From NCBI RefSeq assembly GCF_048128805.1, contig NC_135999.1:22493659-22557658 (forward strand): DNA of 64,000 bases, in the 5' to 3' direction. The position numbers and the translations under genes are program-made. Below are positions 47,548 to 60,099 of this stretch, in pieces. The stretch comes from Centroberyx gerrardi (Eukaryota > Chordata > Actinopteri > Beryciformes > Berycidae). Under the pieces are notes generated by a model, which was not told the origin of the DNA, did not search any database, and saw only the letters and a list, made by a program, of their open reading frames with translations. Each line of letters starts with the position of its first letter. The first letter of the stretch is position 1.

Positions 47548-50500
47548 TTATGCGGCCGCCTCAGCAGCAGGGGCGGCCTCAGCCTCGGGGGCTGCAGCGC
47601 CAGTCTCTGCCTCAGCAGGGGGAGGGGGAGGGATTTCCTCTACTGCTGCCGTACCAGCACTCTCAGCTGCGGGGGCCTCGGCCGGCGCTTCCTCCACAGC
47701 AACCGCTTCCACGACGACAGGAGCCGCTTCAGCGACCGCCTCTACTGCGACAGGTGGAGCAGCCTCTTCTGTGACCGCTGGTTCAGCTGCAACCTCAGCA
47801 ATGACCTCCGCAAGATCCGGGGCGGCCGCTACCTCAGAAACTGCTTCGACGACGGGTTCAGCGGCGGTCTCTGCCACGGGTTCTGCTGCTGGAGCCGCGG
47901 CTTCGGGTTCTGCAGGAGCAGAGACGGGCTCGGCGACGACCTCGGCGGCCGGTGCCGCCTCCTCCACTGCGGCGGGTTCAGCTGCGGCAGCTACGGCCTC
48001 GGGTGCCACCTCAGCTGCTGATGGTCAAGATAGAAGAGAAAAGGGGTTTAGAGAGAGAGAAACATGAATGCATCATCTCTCAGTACTTCCCCAAACAAAA
48101 AAAAATCCAATCACATTGAGACATATCCAATATAGCTACAAGTGGGTTTGATAGCAGAAAAGATTTCATGCATTCTAAAATATCAATGGCAAATATCAAG
48201 CTTTGGTGTCTTGGTTTTGTGCCTTAATGAGTTTTCCTGGGGAAGGTTGTTGATGCTGCTAATGTGACTAGCAGCATGTCAGTCATTGTGCGCACGGATC
48301 AGCTGCAGGTGACCAGGCTCAGAAGCAGAGGTCAAATAGTGCTTATAATCCTCTCAAACACTTCAGCTGGCCTCAAATGATCTTGCTTGGCACAGGAAAT
48401 CCAACTGCATATTCCAAAATCTTAAAATTATGGACACAAGCTGTCCTCCAAACTCCAGTTGGGCAAAAGCTCTCAACTGCTTGAGCGCTTTTGATGATCA
48501 GATTTGAAACACCCCAGACTCAAGTCAACAAGTAGGGTTGGCGCTGGAGGTCAAGGCCTTAAGACTTATAAGTCTAAAACCTCAAGCAGCTGGTTTTAAA
48601 ACTGTCAACATAATATTAGTAAAGAGGGGAATAATCCTTAGCCAACATGTTATCCTGGGGACAGAAATATAACCGCTGTTCCACTAGCTGGGCAGTTGGT
48701 CACTGATGCTGTGTGGCGTCAGGTAAAATAGCTGATAACTCATGAGGTGGATCATATGGCAAACATGGCAACAAGAGGCTAAAATCCAAGAGTTTAGGAG
48801 ATGCAGCATGGCATTCAGTATTCATTTAGGGCAATTCTGAGAAAATGTTAATTATTCACTGTATAAAATGTTTTATTGCTCTTGTCAGATGTAATATTGA
48901 GTGGAAAATAAGCACTTGGGGCTAAAGCGAGGCGATCTCTATCAAAGTTTAATGGCTCAAGCACAAAATCCGAGCTAAAAGCACAGCTACAGTAAGGCTT
49001 TACAGGACAGCTTATATTAGCTGAAATGTGGCACTACTGGATAGTCAATAAAGCAAGCGACTTTGAAAACTTTTCAAACTTGTCCCCCTGTCTCACCCTT
49101 TAACTGTGAGCTTATGCTTTAATCACAATTTTGCTGCCATTTTGTCTGTTTTGCTTGTGTTAATGCACATTTTAATTTTATGCATGACTGTACAGTGTCC
49201 CTGGGTACCAGGAAAGGCGCTTAAAATAAAATGTATAATGTAATAAATTACTGGATAATGCAATAACATGAGATTTAACAGGTTTTTATCATGTTTTCAA
49301 CCCATTTAGGAGGGGCATTTTATTACATTATCAGTTCCTACAAGGAGATCTTTAGATTTATTATAGAAAAGAAAAAAAAAAAAAAGAGAAATGTCTAAAT
49401 GCTACAAGCAGATTATGAAAACACTAGCTGGCTTCCACCATAATTACAAAATGAAAGGAAATAAAAGTGCATAAAGCGCATGTGTAACAAGTCTGACTAC
49501 ATGCCGTCTGTGGCTCCTCCCGTCTAGAGCCGGTCTGACTGCCTGCCAAACAAATGGCTCTGTGGCGCAATGGATAGCGCATTGGACTTCTAGTCAAACA
49601 CAGGAGGAGTGATTCAAAGGCTGTGGGTTCGAGTCCCACCAGAGTCGTGCTTTTAGAGTGATGATGTGAAACTAACGGGTAGAACTAAAGTTTAAGTAAT
49701 CTAAAGCAGAGGAAACCAAACAGACTCTTACACATGGAGAAACTTCCTGTGAACTTTAGAAAGGAGGCATTAGCCTGGTTTCCATTGTGGGGGTGTTAAA
49801 TTGTGTTTGACAGCATAACCCAGCTGAAAAACTGTCACTAAAACACAGCAATACATTTCATAAACGTGGAATGAAGTAGAAAAAGTTGTTCTAGTCCTTG
49901 GTAAACCAGGATTTTGGGTCTTTTTCAGCCGGGGCCAGAACATACTAGACAAAAGTAGCATAAATAGATTAACATAAAAAGATTATTGGAAACTGCAGTA
50001 TATAGACACTGGTATTAGATACAGGCCAATAGCAGGCTAAAATAGGGTATTGTATTAGGTTTTAGTTTTGGAATAACTCCAGTTCGAAGAGTTACATGTA
50101 ACAAAGCAAAACGTGTGATGAAAGTTTAGTCCTCAGTAATAATTAAATAAATAATTATCACAACGAAAAAGTTACATTGCTGCATTCCTGAGTGCAAGTA
50201 TAGCAACAGTGAGTTTTAAGCTGGTGTTTTGCTGCTCTCATTGTTTCACTGCAGTTTAATATGGAAGCCCATAAAAACGCATCATAACGTCTTTTCTTCA
50301 GCCTTGTATAGAAATGGAAATTAATGTTAATTTCATGCCACGACCCTAAACAGAACTTGACAGTTAATTGGTGAATCACAGCCAGCCAAGCCAAACAAAA
50401 AACATAACTAGTCATCTGCTTGTGCATCTGAGGAACATTCAATTGCATTACATTACTTCCCAGGGTTGTGTATTCATTGAGATTAATGTGTTTAGACAAG

Positions 50501-53500
50501 ATGATCCTTGATCACAATCACCGTCTCCAGGCAAGACTTTTCTCTCAGCACTTTCCCTTCAGTAATCACTGTCTAGTATAAAGTAATATATGGGCAATAT
50601 ACTGTCCATCTCTGTAGGGAGCAGGGCTTTGGACTCTATTTTTAACCAGATGTAACAATCCCAGACAGCATGTACCCAGCTGAACCAGTGAAAGCAGGAA
50701 GCTAAACCCCATTACAGACTAGTTAGCTGGTCTGGGCACACAGCCCATTATCCCTCCGGGCCGAAACTGGCTGAATAGACAAAAAATTCACAGACAGAAA
50801 TCAAAGTGGACAGGCGAGATTAACCTATTGAGAGTGACCAGTCTACCATGATTGATATTTGGGTGGCATAGCCAGAACTAGCCGAAACATACATCTCATC
50901 CACAGGTTTTATGCTTTCGTTCCCTAGCAGTCGAGCCGGCTAGAGAAAGTCTGAGCTGAATGTTACGTTTCAGTGGAGTGAAATATTCCTAAAATAACTA
51001 AAAAGGGCAATATAATAAGTGTGGGCCGTACACAATCATATTGAGGAGTCGGAGAGTGTGTGTATGTCAGCAGTTAGTCTACTCACCCTTTGACTTGGAG
51101 CCCATGTCGGCCAGTCTGTCGTCATACCTCTCACTATCGCCATTGACTGTCTTGTAGGCCTGTGGGGAGGTAAGAGATGGACGTGTTACATTCCAGTAAA
51201 GTGACCTTCACAGAAATACAAAATGGCCACCTTACACTGCCATTTTGTCCAACATAAATCAACAACTGCCTGCGCTTTGCCAAAAGCCTTGCATGCAGTA
51301 TTCTGATTCATTTAAAGCAACACTGCTGCTCTTTAACAGTGAATAAATCTACCATGACAATAGTAGTCTGTAGAAACAAATGACAGCGCTTGCCAGAAAG
51401 CACAATGCACCTTTTATGTGCCTTCTGTGGTAATGTCTGCTCCCTGACATCAGTTAGCACACAGCCCGTCTCTCCAGAGGGAGAGTGTAACCCAGCTTAC
51501 AACGGCCTACACAGTGTAAAGCTATGAAAAGATCCCAAGTAACTTTGCTCACTAATGGTTATAGTTTGGAATCAGGTAGGTAAAACTTATCTGTGAGCAG
51601 AAATAGAGGCCTATGGTTGTACTGATGTTTCTTAGATTCACATATCTTCTATGATTGTATTCACACAGCAGCCATTTTGAACACTTGGGGTGGGAAACTC
51701 TATACCTGGAAGAGCGAGTACAGCCCAGCTTCGTCCTACTGTTGTGCACCGAGAGGCACATCATACAGACACAAAATGATGGATCTCAATAAACAGGAGG
51801 GATATAGGTTCACATTTTAATACATTTGGCCCAGAGTCTAGCATAGGTAACAAGCTAACCAACTTCAGTGCTAAATTCAAGCAAGTTGTTTCCGGGGGTG
51901 CTACTCAATTCAGTAACTGTTCAGTCTATCTGAAGTCCTCGCCTATGTGTTGAAACACTAGTTTTATATCTATGCGCCAATCTTCCAGGTAGAGTTGACC
52001 AGTGTGTTTATGGAAAGGACACATTTGAGCATGTGCAGTACTTTTCTTTGCATTGGTCACATAACCAAATTCTGCTGTTTATTCTAACAAAATTTTGTTT
52101 TTCCACCTTGTCCACAGCGGACTCAAACCCTACTGTATAGGCTATTTCAGTGCAAATACACAGAAATAGTCACTAAATCCCATAAGTCTTCCGCTTTTAA
52201 AAATTTACTTTGAAAACCGAGGGCAAAGCAATGACCCTCTTAAATGCATCTAAAGGACATGGTGGAAGGATACAAACATGAAATGCACAGACTTTGAGGT
52301 TCACCAGCTAGGAAAAAAACGAAGGTGAAAATCTGTTGATACTCACATAGACCACTGCGGCGGTGAGGCCTCCTCCACACAGAACAAAGTACGTCATGTT
52401 GGTGGAGCCACCGGGGATCCCGAAGGCCATGTGACGAGATGGGGGCGCTGAGAACGACACAGGAAGACCAGGTACAGAGTTAGGGGGTTGACCAACACGG
52501 ATACTTGGGAAAATCAACAAGAATAGGTCTTTCTGATGGACTGGAATGGAGTAATTTGCTCCTTCGTTCATCCACTGGTTTACGGTCTTGTGACACTAAA
52601 CTTTAGTCATCTGTGGAAGATTTGTTTTGTGTGTCATGAAAACCAAAATAAGCAAGTGAGAATGACTGAGAGACAGATGGTAAATTTGATAATTTGCAAG
52701 ATCCCTTTATCTTTTTGTGATTGCTTTATTCAGGGAATTGTCACCCCATCCGAAGTTGGACTTGGCACAAACAGTAATGTATTCTGTTAGCGTCAACATG
52801 TCTCTATCCCTTAATCCACTTACACAATGCACCCCCACTCATTTGTAGCCGAGGAGATGGAAAGATTTAGCAGTAGCCAAGCTAAACAGTGAACTGTCCC
52901 TTAAATTAAGCCCCCCCACAAACAAACACACAGACACTTCCTGCTTCAAGGGCCAAGATCTGCATCTAAACAAATCATTTAAGTTATCTAGCAGATACAC
53001 TAGTTATCATATCGTGTGGTCAACTAGTCCCTCAACACACATGCAAGCCCAACTGCACCTTGTCAAAACTGAAAGGGGATCTGTGGCCCTCAGCAACCTC
53101 TTAATAGGCTATTGTTGTTTTGGTGGCTAGGTGAGTCAGGCTGGCAGCGCTGACGTGCAGCTTGTGTGTCCAGTTAAAAAGATTGCCATGTGTTTAGAGG
53201 ATTGCCAGTGGTGCATGCAGAGGAGGCCATAAATAAAACCACCCTGCATCCCAAACACTGCCTTGGCCTAATCTCTTCCTAGATGTCACACAAACACAAA
53301 CATGCTCGTCTGTGCGCACACACATTCACACCAAGTGAGACACGCACAGTCACACGGAAGAGTGTGTACAGTTACATACAAATGTCTTCAGCATGTTCTA
53401 TGCCCTATCCCGTGTGTACACATGCACGTGTGTTTTAACTGCAAGCTGACTAGCTCAGTTAAAGCAGTGAAAGAACACAATGTACAGCAGAGCCCAGCCT

Positions 53501-54502
53501 CCCTCCCCCGACCCCCCTCATATTTCTTTCCACGTGTTACGGGAATCACAACTCAACCTGTGTCTTTTGAAGAGCACCTTGGATCCATATAGACAGGGAT
53601 TATTGATCACCTACTACATTCCCAATTTTAACCAGTATCATTGATTTGCAAAATGCCGCTGCAAGTTTGGCCAATTCGAGATTTAAAAACAAAACCCTAC
53701 AAAAAGGAGTTTTCTCCTTCAAACTCTGCTAGATAGTGCATTTCTAACCTCATTTACCTACAAAATTTTACCAGAGTACCCAAACATTAGACAGTTCTTG
53801 TCGCCAACTCTACAAATACCTAATCTTCACCCACTAAAGTTGCCTGATGAAATATAATTAGCAAACTATCTCCTAAGACAACTGAAAACTCATTTTTGGA
53901 AACTTGCATTTAACTGATAACACTCCCATTTATTCTCATTATGCTGCAACAGCCCAATATGGTTTCTGAATTTTGCCAAGTCAGCTTTAACAAGCTATGA
54001 ATGTTAATCGTCACACAAGTGCAACTCCTCCCTTCATTAAAGCCGAGGGCGAGTGTTTTACAGCAGTTACTTGTTTTAGTAGTATTCAAATACCAGGAAT
54101 ACATTGACAAACAAAACTATGTGACGGGAAGCAAGTCGAACAGAAATGACAACTGTCCCATCATGGATGCTGAGCCAACCTCGCAGTAAGTCCCAGCCTT
54201 ATCTCTGCTCCTCTAATACCCATGACACAGCAGCACTGCACCCGGACAAGGCCAAGTACAGGTTATTTATAAAAGGTAAATCAGGTAATCCCCGCTCTGA
54301 GGTTAAAGCCTGTAAAAACGGACACGTATGTCAGGCAACAAAAACAGCCAAGATGGCTGCTCGAGTATCCATGTCATGTGTGGGGGATGAACATGCTGCC
54401 ATGTGCTTTCAATGACATGACAGGATCAGGGATGAGAATATGCAGAAGGCCTGTAAGGCACAACTAGGAGAGGAGTGGTTTGGTTGCCCTGTTGCCTATA
54501 GG

Positions 54503-54537
<35 letters not shown>

Positions 54538-56058
54538 ATGCAATGCAAGGGCAGACTGTGCCTGCTCTTTCAGCTGAACAGGAGTCATTTATGTCTCCTT
54601 TTGCACACAAGAGCAGGCGTGCACGAACACACACAACCAACATATAAACCATTCACCCGTTCTTTATCCATACAGACACAGTCATGCACACACAAAAAAG
54701 GCACCAAGACCTGGCAAACACGACTAGTTTTCTTCCAACTTATTTTTTGTTTGTTTTTTTACATAATCTCGATTCAACACAATGAGAACACACTGTTCTT
54801 TAGTGGTTCTCAGCACCCACAGCCCAGCTGGCTTTCATTCCAAATCAGAGACTGATTCACAACAGGTGAATACAATTAATTACCTGGTAGGACAGAGACC
54901 CACTACTTTATGGCATAAACTTCTGAATGCAAAAAAAGGGTTACATTGGCCATCATTGCCAGCTGTGGCCTTGCAAGTTCAGTCTGATACAGTTTTTGCA
55001 GCATCGTTCAGGACTTAGCAAGGAGTTTTTAAACAGGAAATTAAAGCAGCAGCTAGGCCCAGTCTCCCCTCGGGTTGAATTCCACATGCGATGAAGCATG
55101 GAGGCATCCAACAGTAAAAGGATGATCCGGGCAAGAACGCGTGAAAAGAGAAAGCGACCTAAAAATACAAGTGATCAAGTCTCAAAATCCCCTGAGCTTA
55201 CATGCAAACCCAGTTTAAAACGCAATTGCGTTTGCTAAATAAAAAGGTTTTCAGGGAATTTGAGATGATTCTGAAGTAAGTGGATGTTTTTTAAAAGCTT
55301 AGTGGGTTTTTGTTTTGTTCGTCCATCAAGTTCAAGTGGAGCTGGAACTCAATGTTCCTGCTCGTAAATGTCCTAGGACATGTTACTGTGTCAAAAAAAA
55401 CAAAAAACGCTTGTAAACGGTGGTTTAGTTACAAATAGAGGATGCTTCATGAATGCACTTAATGCAGCCTAGTTATATAAAAATAATTATAAAGAGTTGT
55501 CGTCGGTCTGTGATGCGCTGTTTCATAACAAATGTGCAGAACTGCGTGTTCCCAAAGCAGGACACACCTCCCTCCCTCCCTCCCTCCCTCCGAGTGCCGC
55601 TCAGCTTTCCACACGGCAGTAATTAGCCTACATTTTCTTTCATTTCATTTCCATTTCATTCAGATTAATGTTAAATAGCCTACAAAGTAATGATTTGAGG
55701 GAATATATGTCGTACAAAAGGAACTTTTGAGCAATGCACTTGTTACAGAAACTACAGTATCCAGACTTGGGACAATGTTTGCAATTTATGAAATGGCCCA
55801 TTTAAAATTCGGGCAACTTTTAAACCGGGTTACTACAACTTTATTCGAATGCAGACCAACTAATTGCACGAGCCAACGGTCATTACGCAGGCCAATGATA
55901 GCAATTATGCTCCTTAATTAGCCTACATGCCCAATCAACTAAAAACATCGAAAACTCTGACAACACAGACAACAGCCCGACTCACCGTTCCTGCTGAGCG
56001 GTGTGGCGGCCCTCCGTGCCAGCGGCCCCAGTCTGTGCCATGCCCGTCTGCAGAACAT
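47548..56058 (-). CDS. mgarp: MGARP, mitochondria-localised Glu-rich protein (short form)
   Basis: Four exons on the minus strand: 56058-55986, 52447-52347, 51159-51087 and 48017-47548, phases matching, 238 aa (human about 240). Exon 1, MFCRRAWHRLGPLARRAATP, is Arg-rich with no acid, a textbook mitochondrial presequence. Exon 2 gives STNMTYFVLCGGGLTAAVVYV, one membrane helix at about residues 43-58, matching the human SNMIYYLVVG region. Exon 3 carries AYKTVNGDSERYDDR (human YKTVTSDQ). The last exon is an A/E/P/V-rich tail of about 155 residues with a PPPPP run. MGARP (HUMMR) sits in mitochondrial membranes, is induced by hypoxia and steroid signals in mammals, and influences mitochondrial transport and shape. 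Position between elf2 and rab33b supports the name. Sequence conservation beyond exons 2-3 is mainly compositional. The acceptor at 48017 is CAGCAG, so one Ala may be optional. Confidence 0.88.
48018..49550. other. mgarp intron 3, left part
   Basis: No exon recognised. At about 49130-49245 the words ctgggtaccaggaaaggcgc and ttaaaataaaatgtataatg resemble a LINE2-type 3' tail. Confidence 0.4.
49556..49647 (+). tRNA. trnR-UCU: tRNA-Arg (anticodon UCU) with a 19-nt intron
   Basis: Acceptor arms GGCTCTG and CAGAGTC pair over 7 bases with one G-U, and the discriminator is G. The D arm has GCGC/GCGC, anticodon TCT is at 49589-49591, and anticodon stem TTGGA pairs TTCAA across an intron at 49593-49611. 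The T arm is GTGGG/TTCGAGT/CCCAC. The mature length is 73, as for vertebrate tRNA-Arg-UCU, whose genes normally carry an intron at this place. A TTTT Pol III terminator follows at about 49651. It lies antisense inside an mgarp intron. Confidence 0.95.
49655..51086. other. mgarp intron 3, right part
   Basis: AT-rich; no exon, RNA gene or named repeat seen beyond the tRNA gene. Confidence 0.45.
52448..55985. other. mgarp intron 1
   Basis: No coding exon recognised. It contains a (GT)n at 54504-54534 and a (CTCC)n run of about six units at 55568-55592 near exon 1. Confidence 0.5.
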
Positions 56059-56195
56059 CTTCGCTCACTTCACGAGGGCAAGCAAGTGTATGTGCGGCTG
56101 TGTTTGCAGCAGGAGTTTTTGTAGATGAATGAGGAGGAGAGCGCAGCTGCTGGCCAATGCTAAATAATCACCGTCTCCCCCCACCCCCACCCCAC

Positions 56196-56250
56196 CTCCT
56201 CCTCCTCCTCCTCCTCCTCCTCCTCCTCCTCCTCCTCCTCCTCCTCCTCC
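56196..56250. repeat. (CTC)n triplet repeat upstream of mgarp
   Basis: About 18 CTC triplets, an uninterrupted purine/pyrimidine strand-biased tract, starting about 140 bases upstream of the mgarp ATG, so within its promoter or 5' UTR. Confidence 0.95.
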
Positions 56251-56600
56251 ACGCAAAATAGGCTGTTTCCCTAGCACGCCCCTCAGAGGCGAAAGGGCGA
56301 AACAACAACACACTTTGAGGCTATAAAAATAAAGATTTCGAACGCAATGTACTATGGGAAATTATTCGTGAAGTTCTGATACTTTCATTTGGATTCATTT
56401 AGGATAAGTGTATTCAGTATTCATATGCACTTCCTACCAATATGGTGCTTTACCATACACACAGGTCATTGGCTGTGGCTGCCATTTGATTATAATCACC
56501 TGTTCATTTATTACAATCACCTGTTATTTTCCTACCAAGATGGCTGCGTGGTGATGTAACAGAATACTGTAAATACTCATCTTCATGAAAGATCACTATT

Positions 56601-56604
<4 letters not shown>

Positions 56605-56641
<37 letters not shown>
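56605..56641. repeat. (TA)n microsatellite
   Basis: Eighteen or so TA units, upstream of mgarp. Confidence 0.95.
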
Positions 56642-56644
<3 letters not shown>

Positions 56645-56859
56645 CCTGTATGTTTGCTGTGGTGCTCAGGAGTGAGTTTATAATGACCTTGTTATGGTAT
56701 TTTTTCAGCGCCTATGGCATTATTATAGGAGTTTCTGTGGTATAATTTGTTCTGTAGCTGCACAATAGTTGCTGGGATATTTGTATCCTTGTGATTTTCT
56801 GATTGGATGATAAGTTATTTTTCGTAGGGGTAAATACTAATGACTTTATCTGTTCTACT

Positions 56860-57090
56860 CAAGGGCATTGAATGTCTGGGGCACTGACCAAGAAGATGAA
56901 TTCAATCGCCACCCCAAATCATATCATTCTGTTGTTAGGACCTATAATCATTCTGTTCTATGGTTGATTGTTGATCAGTTAGATCTAGTCAGGCTCAAAT
57001 GTCTCAAAGGACTTTGCAAAGAATCTCTGCAAAGTCCTGAGACATGCTTGTGAAAGGGCTATATAAATAAATGAACTTGAACTTGAACTT
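56860..57090 (+). repeat. Interspersed repeat copy with a hairpin in its tail
   Basis: The tail tgagacatgcttgtgaaagggctatataaataaatgaacttg matches the copy ending at about 5262. Directly before it an inverted repeat at 57001-57043 forms a long hairpin: arms GGACTTTGCA and TGCAAAGTCC, extended by GTCTCA and TGAGAC, loop of 9. Confidence 0.7.
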
Positions 57091-57448
57091 AAACTTCAAA
57101 ACTAATCACACTTAGAAATAGAAAATGCCACTTTGCCATTTTCTTTAAACCTTTGATAGCCTATATTCGACTCGGCTTCATTCACAACTTTCAGAATCCC
57201 GCTAGAGTAATAATAATAAAACAATAAAACCATGGGTCACTGTTCCTGTACATCAACACTGTATTGATCCTTTGAAGAGGAAGGATCAGCCTCCCTCACG
57301 CTGTTTTAAATGGATTACGGGCAACTCATTTGGTTGCTTGGAGAGACAGCCAACAGCTAACAGTGGTTGCATAATACACTGCCACACTGTCATAGGGAGC
57401 TATTGTGGGCTCACATCTACGTGCACAGCTACAGGGGGTGGACGGAAT

Positions 57449-57501
<53 letters not shown>

Positions 57502-59390
57502 CACTGGCTATAAATCTAGAAGCACCAATAAATAGATTTGACTCTAAAATATGCTGAATTAGTTAGGTTGATAGCGGCTGGTTATTGACTCTCTCTACCT
57601 CTGATGACACATCCTCACATTTTGCTTTTACTTCAACATGTGCTGAGACCATGCACAGTGTCTCTGGCGTCCTCTTGTGGTTGCAGGGCGTCAGGACACT
57701 GGGCAGACATCAAACATGGGATGTATCAAACATGACGTACTGGAGTGAACTTGCCCTGGGACCATCTCTTTGCACTTTGAAATTGTGTCGCTTTCAAAAT
57801 ACTGGTGTACAATGTTGCGAAGGGATCCACACCCCCATATCTCCAGTACATGATACATGATATTAGAAGGGCAATAAGGCCTTGACCTTTGCACTACATA
57901 TTGTTGGTTTCTTGTCATTTTGATGATCTAGGATTTAAAGCATTTTCTGATGTGGCACTCACTGTGAGTCGCTCTGGATAAGAGTGTCAGGTAAATACTT
58001 GAAATGTAAATGTAAAAGTTAAGGGATTTGAATTAAAAAGAACTTTACAACACATATTTATAATCTGCTGTCTAGAAGCCAGTCGTTTGGTGAAAATGTC
58101 TCATGGTTTTTGCAGGATGTCTTGCTGGCTGAAAGGAATTTAGACTGATTTCACCATCACCCCTCTTCCTGATTTAATGTCCCCGTCCTTTATTGACCCA
58201 TGTTTTTGTTAGCTGGGATTATATTTGAAATTTCTATGTTACAGCAAAATACAGAAACACACAACAAAGTGCCATGAGCAAAAGTATTAAAAGTATTACC
58301 ACTGTCATGAAACCTCATCTCCTCCTTTAAGTATCAACTTTCCTGAGACTAGAGAAAGACATCTACCAGTTGACTGGTGAATGTTGCACCATTGTATCGC
58401 TGCAGCCTCACACATACATGTGTGCGTAGGTAAACACATACACATACACACATCCATACACACACACACAGAGCTATCAGTGTCTCGTGTTGCAGGATAT
58501 GGTGTGGAACACTCGACGCTGAGCAGAAGAGGTTTGCTCTCATCATGTGATGGCTTCTGAATCATCGATTTGACAGAGACACAATCACAACACACATGAT
58601 GCTCTCTCCTTCGCCCACACTACTCACACACAAGACCAGTGCATGACTGCTCTCATGTCTTGCACCAGAGGTAACTGTTAATGAATCATAGCATTAGCGG
58701 TTCATATGCCACAGCTTCTACACAACCCATCTGAAACCCACTGCATGTATCACTTTACAACACATTAAAGCATTTCAGTGATGATCTTATCCAGAGTGAC
58801 TCACAGTGAGTTAGGAGGCGGGGGTTCAGTGTGTTGGCCGATATGGGGACTGAAGCTACAGTATGACCTTTTGGTTACAGGACAGGCTCTCTGATCACGA
58901 GGCTGCCCTGCCGCTGCAATACATGGAGGCAAATTGCAGGTTTTCTGCTTTAGAATACAGTTCCAGATGCTGAATGAGACTTCAGACAGAAAACAAGGCA
59001 GGGGGTTTATAAGTATATTTTTTTAAATATAGTTTTTCTTTAGACGGACAGAGCCAAACAAGTTTTAGTCAAGGTTAGCAAAGAATATCCCAAAAATTAA
59101 CAAGCAAAGGTTGGGTTTCCCAAAGCAACAAAGAGCTAAGATATATTCATTTTCCTTCTAGTGAAAGATATGAAACAAATTAGACCCTGATGCTTTGAGA
59201 AAGCCCAGTCAGGTGATTCATGTTGCTCCACTATCTGTTGTGTCATGAAACCCCAAAACTATGGATATAACTTGGCACCGACAATACCAGGGTTTGGGGT
59301 TTGTTCCCACTGAGGCCATCCATCCTATTTACATACATAACGTCATGATACTGTAATGGATCAGACCCTCCATCAAATGCTACATCTTCA
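57091..59390. other. Intergenic mgarp-rab33b spacer
   Basis: Holds (GA)n at 57450-57497, a LINE/SINE tail at 57900-58015 (agtcgctctggataagagtgtc) and a minus-strand SINE at 58780-58918 with B-box-like CTTCAGTCCCC. No gene is supported, and no NDUFC1 or NAA15 coding sequence was recognised. Confidence 0.5.
58780..58918 (-). mobile_element. tRNA-derived SINE fragment
   Basis: The minus strand reads GTGATCAGAGAGCC, then TTCAGTCCCC, then CACACTGAACCCCC and GTGAGTCACTCTGGATAAGA, the same plan as the SINEs at 26.3 and 33.9 kb. Confidence 0.55.
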
Positions 59391-59393
59391 TCT

Positions 59394-59399
59394 TTTATT
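59394..59399 (-). terminator. rab33b: Candidate AATAAA of rab33b
   Basis: The minus strand reads GAAATAAAAGATG about 700 bases after the rab33b stop codon. Confidence 0.4.
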
Positions 59400-59746
59400 T
59401 CATGCCAATTGTCACCAATAAGATCACAAATGTACACAACATTTCTCAACAGTACACCATAAATATTTAAGAGCGTCAGAGGAAAAGGCACTTGGAGGTC
59501 TCTTCATAAAGGCAAACACCACAGTTTTCTGTCTGGGTCTTCGGTCACAAAATAAGAAACGACAGCAACTTAATTTCACATGTAAAAGTCTCACATTCCC
59601 AAAAAATTAACACATAATGTACAATATGTTCAAGTTAACCGCACGCAGGCATGCAAACACGTTCTCTTACTCACTCACACACGCACACAAAAACACACAC
59701 ATACAAAGCGCTAAAAAGTCACAGTTTTCGATCAGAAAAGCCCCAG

Positions 59747-60097
<351 letters not shown>

Positions 60098-60099
<2 letters not shown>

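Noticed and set aside
47405-48067. 220-residue Ala/Ser/Gly frame on the plus strand
   Set aside because: Antisense of the mgarp last exon; the minus-strand frame joins in phase to recognised mgarp exons.
59243-59491. 82-residue minus-strand frame (DLIGDNWHEIKDEDVAFDGG)
   Set aside because: Looks unlike low complexity but has no recognised family and no splice context, and spans the candidate rab33b poly(A) signal in its 3' UTR; most likely chance.
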